DNA of 13,379 bases from JBGPHT01 sp041484525 (GTDB lineage Bacteria > Acidobacteriota > Terriglobia > Bryobacterales > Bryobacteraceae), in assembly GCA_041484525.1 (NCBI GenBank), contig JBGPHT010000194.1, positions 1 to 13,379 of the forward strand, given 5' to 3'. Each line of letters begins with the position of its first letter. Positions within the stretch are counted from its first letter, which is position 1. Shown piece after piece: positions 7,795 to 13,379 of this stretch. Under the pieces are notes generated by a model. That model was not told the origin of the DNA and ran no database searches. It was given only the letters and a program-made list of their open reading frames with translations. The translations under genes were made by a program, and so were the position numbers.

Positions 7795-7881
7795 GCTCCG
7801 GGCGATCTACGCGAATTCAACAACCTATGCGTAAGGTAGGGGCGTCCCCGTATTCGTTCACGGCTCGGCGCGAACGGTAGT

Positions 7882-9045
7882 TCACACTACTTCCAAAATC
7901 AGACACTTCAAGTACAACGTTTCCGGCACCGTCAGCAGAATCGGATGGTCCTGCGACTGCGTCCGTCGCTCCAACACGCGCAGCGTCCGGTTCGCATCCA
8001 AAGCCGCTTCCGCCACCACCTCGAGCAGCATCGCCTCGCTCATGTGGTGCGAGCAGGAGCAGCTCACCAGGATCCCGCCGCGCGCCAGCAGCCGCATCGC
8101 CCGCAGGTTGATTTCCTTATACCCGTTGGCCGCGCCCTCAATCGCGCGCCGGCTCTTGGCAAACGCCGGCGGGTCCAGCACCACCATCGAGAATTGCCGA
8201 CGCGCGCTCGAGTAGCCTGCCAGCAAGTCGAAAACGTCGGCCTCGCGAAACTCCACGTTGCCGATTCCGTTCGCCGCGGCATTGGCGCGCGCCGTCCCGA
8301 GCGCCGTGGCGGAGCTGTCCACAGCCTCAACCGATTCGCACGCCCCGGCCAGGTGCAGCGCGAACCCGCCCGTCGAAGTGAAACAGTCGAGCGCCTTTCC
8401 GCCCCGTCCGTAGCTGGCCGCCGCACGATAGTTCTCGCGCTGGTCAAGGAAGATGCCGGTCTTCTGCCCGCGCATCAAGTCGGCGCGTAGCGTCAAGCCG
8501 TTCATCCGGATCTCGACCGACTCCGGCACTTCCCCCGACACCACCGCCGATTCGAGCGGCAAATTCTCCTTCTGCCGCACCGCCACGTCGTTTCGCGTCA
8601 CGATGCCGCGCGGCTCAAAAATCTCTTCCAGGCACGAAATGATTTCCGTCTTCGCCGCATCCATCGCCTGGTCGAGCGTCTGCAGCACCAGGTAGTCGCC
8701 GTAGCGATCCACCACCAGGCCCGGTAGCAGATCGCCCTCTCCGTGGACCACGCGGTATGCGTTGGAATCGCGGACCACCGTCCGCCGATGCTCCTCAGCC
8801 CGGCGCAGCCGCCCCAAATAGAAACTGCGGTCGATGGCTTCCACCTGCCGTGAAAGCATGCGCACCGCAATCTGCGAAGTAGAACTGTAGTGGGCGGTGC
8901 CGAGCGCGCGCCCGTGCGGGTCGGTCACCTTCACGGCTGCGCCCGGCTGCGCGCCGTCCCGGTCGACGATGTCGCTGGTGAAAATCCACGGGTGCCCGGA
9001 GGCGACGCGGTCCGCCGCCTTCCGGTTCACTCGGATTTCGTTCAT
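7882..9045 (-). CDS. rlmI: 23S rRNA cytosine methyltransferase, RlmI family (PUA + class I SAM domain)
   Basis: This 387-residue protein has the RlmI/YccW layout. An N-terminal PUA-like RNA-binding region covers about 1-75 (RVASGHPWIFTSDI...GAAVKVTDPHGRALGTAHYSS). A central beta/RNA-contact region follows (VVDRYGDYLVLQ), then a Rossmann methyltransferase domain. Within it, LDCFTSTGGFALHLAG starts at 219 as the SAM-binding motif I, VVLDPPAFAKS has D291-P-P-A-F295, and SCSCSHHMS carries Cys329/Cys331 near the catalytic cysteine position of m5C methyltransferases. E. coli RlmI methylates C1962 of 23S rRNA; the same site is likely but not shown here. Its ATG overlaps the TGA of htpX as ATGA (9045-9042), so translation is probably coupled. 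The 3' end is followed by a small GGGG-ACG-CCCC hairpin at about 7838-7848 without a T-run. Confidence 0.9.
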   Translation of the reverse strand: MNEIRVNRKAADRVASGHPWIFTSDIVDRDGAQPGAAVKVTDPHGRALGTAHYSSTSQIAVRMLSRQVEAIDRSFYLGRLRRAEEHRRTVVRDSNAYRVVHGEGDLLPGLVVDRYGDYLVLQTLDQAMDAAKTEIISCLEEIFEPRGIVTRNDVAVRQKENLPLESAVVSGEVPESVEIRMNGLTLRADLMRGQKTGIFLDQRENYRAAASYGRGGKALDCFTSTGGFALHLAGACESVEAVDSSATALGTARANAAANGIGNVEFREADVFDLLAGYSSARRQFSMVVLDPPAFAKSRRAIEGAANGYKEINLRAMRLLARGGILVSCSCSHHMSEAMLLEVVAEAALDANRTLRVLERRTQSQDHPILLTVPETLYLKCLILEVV

Positions 9046-9889
9046 CGCATCGCCTGCAGCCGGCGGATGCGCTCCTCGGTCTTGGGGTGCGTCGAGAACA
9101 AATTGCCCAGCCCGAAACCGCTGAACGGTTTGATGATGAACATGTGGGCCGTGGCGGGCGACGCCTCCATCGGGATGCGCTTCGAATAGGTCTCGAGCGC
9201 CTCGAGCCCGTGGATCAGGGGATAAGGCGTGCCGACGTATTTCGCCGACGCCGCATCCGCCTCGTATTCGCGCGAGCGCGAGACCGCCATCTGGATCAGC
9301 ATGGCGGCAATCGGCGCCAGGATCAGCATGAACAGCCCGCCGAGTGCGCCGCCGCCCCCGCGTTCGTCACGGTCGCGCGAGCCGCCGAACCAGAACGCCA
9401 GGCGCGCCATCATCGTGATGGCGGCCGCGAGCGTCGCCGCCACCGAGCTGATCAGGATATCGCGATGCAGTACGTGGCCCAATTCGTGCGCCACCACGCC
9501 TTCGATTTCCTGATCGCTCATCAGCGTAAGGATGCCCGTGGTGAACGCTACCGATGCGTGCTGCGGGTTCCGCCCCGTAGCGAACGCGTTGGGCGATTCC
9601 TCTGGAATGATCCAGAGTCTCGGCATCGGCAAATTCATCCGCTGGCAAAGACTGCTGACGATCGGCCCGACGCGCCGGTAGACTTCGGGGTTCTCCGCCT
9701 CGGTGACCGGCTTCGCGCTGTAAGACGCGAGCGCGATCTTGTCCGAGAAGAAGTAACTGGTAAAGTTCATGACTACCGCGAACGCCAGGCCGATAAACAG
9801 GCCGTTTCGCCCGCCCAGGGCCTCCCCGCCCAATAACAGCAGGCCGGAGAGGAGACCCAGGAGAAGCGCAGTCTTCAGGGTATTGGTGC

Positions 9890-9893
<4 letters not shown>
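9042..9893 (-). CDS. htpX: HtpX membrane-bound zinc metalloprotease (M48)
   Basis: The 283-residue length is normal for HtpX. Two N-terminal hydrophobic segments (about 7-25 and 30-49) precede a cytoplasmic region with AFATGRNPQHASVAFTTGIL. The zinc motif H136-E137-L-G-H140 (VVAHELGHVLHRD) follows, with the third ligand Glu in SRSREYEADA (about 205-214). Two further hydrophobic segments lie at about 148-168 and 185-205, with a Gly/Arg/Asp-rich loop between them. HtpX degrades misfolded inner-membrane proteins together with FtsH in E. coli and is stress-induced there. Its ATG overlaps the clpB stop (ATGA at 9893-9890) and its stop overlaps rlmI in the same way, so clpB-htpX-rlmI is a tightly coupled operon. 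This gives a soluble-aggregate chaperone and a membrane quality-control protease in one message. No unusual residues were seen. Confidence 0.95.
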
Positions 9894-12523
<2,630 letters not shown>

Positions 12524-12529
12524 GTTTGA

Positions 12530-12534
12530 TCCTC
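12530..12534 (-). promoter_or_regulatory. clpB ribosome-binding site (decides ATG 12523)
   Basis: GAGGA lies 6 nt before ATG 12523 on the minus strand. It supports this start over the in-frame TTG at 12544, which has no such site. It begins right after the T-tract of the upstream hairpin. Confidence 0.8.
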
Positions 12535-12535
12535 G

Positions 12536-12570
12536 AAAAAACAACCGGGGCCGGGAATTCCCCGGCCCCG
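12536..12570 (-). terminator. Intrinsic-terminator-like hairpin between hsp20 and clpB
   Basis: On the minus strand CGGGGCCGGG (12570-12561) pairs perfectly with CCCGGCCCCG (12555-12546) around a 5-nt loop (GAATT). GGTTG follows, then six Ts (12541-12536). This is the form of a Rho-independent terminator. It lies downstream of hsp20 but ends only 12 nt before the clpB start codon, so any promoter for clpB lies upstream of it. It should therefore reduce rather than abolish clpB transcription, giving more Hsp20 than ClpB message. Confidence 0.75.
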
Positions 12571-12599
12571 AGAGCGGCAGGTCCGAGAACCTACCCTAC

Positions 12600-12605
12600 A
12601 TTATA
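12600..12605 (-). promoter_or_regulatory. Possible -10 box for clpB
   Basis: A perfect TATAAT lies on the minus strand just after the hsp20 stop codon (12614-12616). The hexamer 17 bp upstream is GAAGTG, a poor -35. If used, transcription would start near 12593 and pass through the GC hairpin before clpB. This is a weak call. Confidence 0.3.
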
Positions 12606-12613
12606 TAGATGCT

Positions 12614-13036
12614 TTACGCCTTCACTTCGACTTTGATCTGGCGCGGCTTGGCCGCCTCTTTCTTGAGAAGGGTTACGGTGAGCACGCCATTCTTGTACGC
12701 GGCACCGATCTGGTCTGTGTCGAATGCGTTCGGGACTGCGAAACTGCGGACGAAGTTGCCGTAGCTCCGCTCGATGCGGTGGAAGCCCTTGCCAGCATCA
12801 TTCTTTTCGAACTTGCGCTCGCCGGCGATGGTCAGAGTCTGGTTCTCGACCCGGACATCGATGGCGTCCAGCGTCACATCCGGCAAATCGGCCTTGAGCA
12901 CGAGTTCGTTCTCGGTCTCATAAATGTCGACTGCCGGGCTCCACGGCCGATTGGTTTGTGGTTCGTTGAACATGCGGCCGATTGCGTCTTCAAACAGGCG
13001 GAAATTAGAGAGCGGATCGAAATGGGTGAGAGACAT
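12614..13036 (-). CDS. Small heat-shock protein (Hsp20/alpha-crystallin family)
   Basis: A 140-residue small heat-shock protein from ATG 13036, supported by AAGGAG 10 nt upstream. A longer frame to 13090 would add 18 residues, and its start would fall inside the leader behind the promoter, so it is not used. The N-terminal arm (1-30) is short and hydrophobic (LSNFRLFEDAIGRMF). The alpha-crystallin domain (about 34-124) has VDIYETENELVLKADLP, LTIAGERK and the signature GVLTVTL (117-123). The C-terminal I134-K-V136 is the I/V-x-I/V motif that links dimers into oligomers. The protein holds unfolding proteins in a refoldable state without ATP and hands them to DnaK/ClpB. The clpB gene lies directly downstream, so the pair forms a holdase-disaggregase unit. 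It is likely driven by the promoter at 13100-13128; no sigma32-type box or CIRCE repeat was seen. Confidence 0.94.
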   Translation of the reverse strand: MSLTHFDPLSNFRLFEDAIGRMFNEPQTNRPWSPAVDIYETENELVLKADLPDVTLDAIDVRVENQTLTIAGERKFEKNDAGKGFHRIERSYGNFVRSFAVPNAFDTDQIGAAYKNGVLTVTLLKKEAAKPRQIKVEVKA

Positions 13037-13046
13037 ATTTCTACAA

Positions 13047-13052
13047 CTCCTT
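13047..13052 (-). promoter_or_regulatory. hsp20 ribosome-binding site
   Basis: AAGGAG on the minus strand lies 10 nt upstream of ATG 13036 and supports this start for the 140-residue Hsp20 protein. Confidence 0.75.
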
Positions 13053-13099
13053 ATTGCGTGTAGCGTTTGAGAGGCCCCTCGTGACCTCATCTAGGTACA

Positions 13100-13128
13100 A
13101 GCATAAAATATGCGTTAGTTATTGTCAA
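13100..13128 (-). promoter_or_regulatory. Sigma70-type promoter of hsp20
   Basis: The minus strand reads TTGACA (13128-13123, perfect -35), a 17-bp spacer and TATGCT (13105-13100, 4 of 6 to TATAAT). The spacer is AT-rich, unlike the surrounding DNA. The predicted start lies near 13093, giving a leader of about 57 nt. A housekeeping-type promoter suggests basal transcription, with heat control, if any, at another level. Confidence 0.7.
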
Positions 13129-13165
13129 GTATTTATGAGCATGAATTTAGCATCATAGCGAGAAA

Positions 13166-13262
13166 GGCTTTAGGCCGCAGATAAACGCCGATCAACACGG
13201 ATAAACTCTTTGTTATCTGTCGGCGTCCATCTGCGTTTATCAGGTGCGCCAGGAAAAGCCTG
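13166..13262. repeat. Imperfect palindrome of about 97 bp with GATAAAC-type internal repeats
   Basis: The outer arms AGGCTTT (13166-13172) and AAAGCCT (13256-13262) pair perfectly. Inside, the left half (GCAGATAAACGCCGA, then CGGATAA) mirrors the right half (TTATCTGTCGGCG, then CATCTGCG and TTTATC) with a few mismatches and a small bulge; the centre is near 13208. The motif GATAAAC or its complement recurs. It is non-coding. The form suggests a REP-like or MITE-like interspersed element; copy number cannot be seen here. Confidence 0.6.
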
Positions 13263-13264
13263 GC
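13248..13264. repeat. Short hairpin GCCAGG-AAAAG-CCTGGC
   Basis: A perfect 6-bp stem with a 5-nt loop at the right edge of the longer palindrome. Its bases compete with the outer arm of that palindrome, so two alternative foldings exist. No T-run follows. Confidence 0.4.
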
Positions 13265-13379
13265 TGATCTAGTGAGATGAAAGGATCTCACCATGTAGAT
13301 TATCCGTTCGACATGTAGCTATCGAGCGCAGTGCGGAGCAATCCGTAAGGCGAAGCCTCGAAATGCGAACCTGCGAGCC
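13265..13379. other. Non-coding edge with a 7-bp hairpin
   Basis: GTGAGAT (13272-13278) and ATCTCAC (13285-13291) form a perfect stem with loop GAAAGG. The remaining bases up to the edge are GC-rich with no recognisable gene; they could be the end of a gene or element outside the window. Confidence 0.35.

Noticed and set aside
12524..12544. TTG 12544 as the clpB start (seven extra residues)
   Set aside because: It lies in the T-tract of the hairpin and has no ribosome-binding site. ATG 12523 has GAGGA at 6 nt and gives the usual ClpB N-terminus.
13037..13090. N-terminal extension of Hsp20 from 13090
   Set aside because: The extra 18 residues cover the leader, including the AAGGAG site for ATG 13036, and do not resemble Hsp20 N-termini.
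13037..13093. RNA thermometer in the hsp20 leader
   Set aside because: GAGG/CCTC-type pairings exist, but I could not find a stem that clearly masks AAGGAG or a ROSE/fourU pattern, so it is not called.

Overview
The window is high-GC bacterial DNA, most likely from an acidobacterium of the Solibacter/Bryobacter type. The main clue is two secreted von Willebrand factor A proteins of the type catalogued as 'VWFA-related Acidobacterial domain' (1991-3679 and 5817-6737). The rest of the gene set is compatible with this but not specific to it. The assignment rests on family recognition only.

Left part (1 to about 3.7 kb): two divergent, damaged genes for exported proteins. On the minus strand (120-1864) lies a secreted-type protein with Ig/Big-like segments and a C-terminal HExxH zinc-protease motif, split over three reading frames. 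On the plus strand (1991-3679) lies a signal peptide, trypsin-like serine protease and VWA fusion with one in-frame TGA at codon 87, just before an otherwise intact catalytic triad. Codon use here is visibly less GC-biased than further right, except in the VWA half of the fusion.

Middle (3.96-7.76 kb): a zinc-dependent sugar/polyol dehydrogenase is followed after 4 bp by a KduD-type short-chain dehydrogenase, probably one sugar or sugar-acid oxidation unit. A second, intact secreted VWA protein follows on the same strand. A ROK-family fructokinase converges on it from the minus strand.

Right part (7.88-13.04 kb): a minus-strand proteostasis cluster transcribed hsp20 - clpB - htpX - rlmI. hsp20 has a good sigma70-type promoter (TTGACA, 17 bp, TATGCT) and Shine-Dalgarno sequence. 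A strong GC hairpin followed by a T-tract lies between hsp20 and clpB, only 12 nt upstream of the clpB ribosome-binding site, so it probably acts as an attenuator or partial terminator. clpB/htpX and htpX/rlmI overlap by ATGA, which suggests translational coupling. Hsp20 holds unfolded proteins, ClpB disaggregates them, HtpX degrades damaged membrane proteins, and RlmI modifies 23S rRNA.

The right edge (13.13-13.38 kb) is non-coding, with an imperfect palindrome of about 97 bp that has internal GATAAAC-type repeats, and two smaller hairpins. I found no tRNA, rRNA, CRISPR array or intact mobile element. The most notable points are the TGA-interrupted protease-VWA fusion and the attenuator-like element before clpB.
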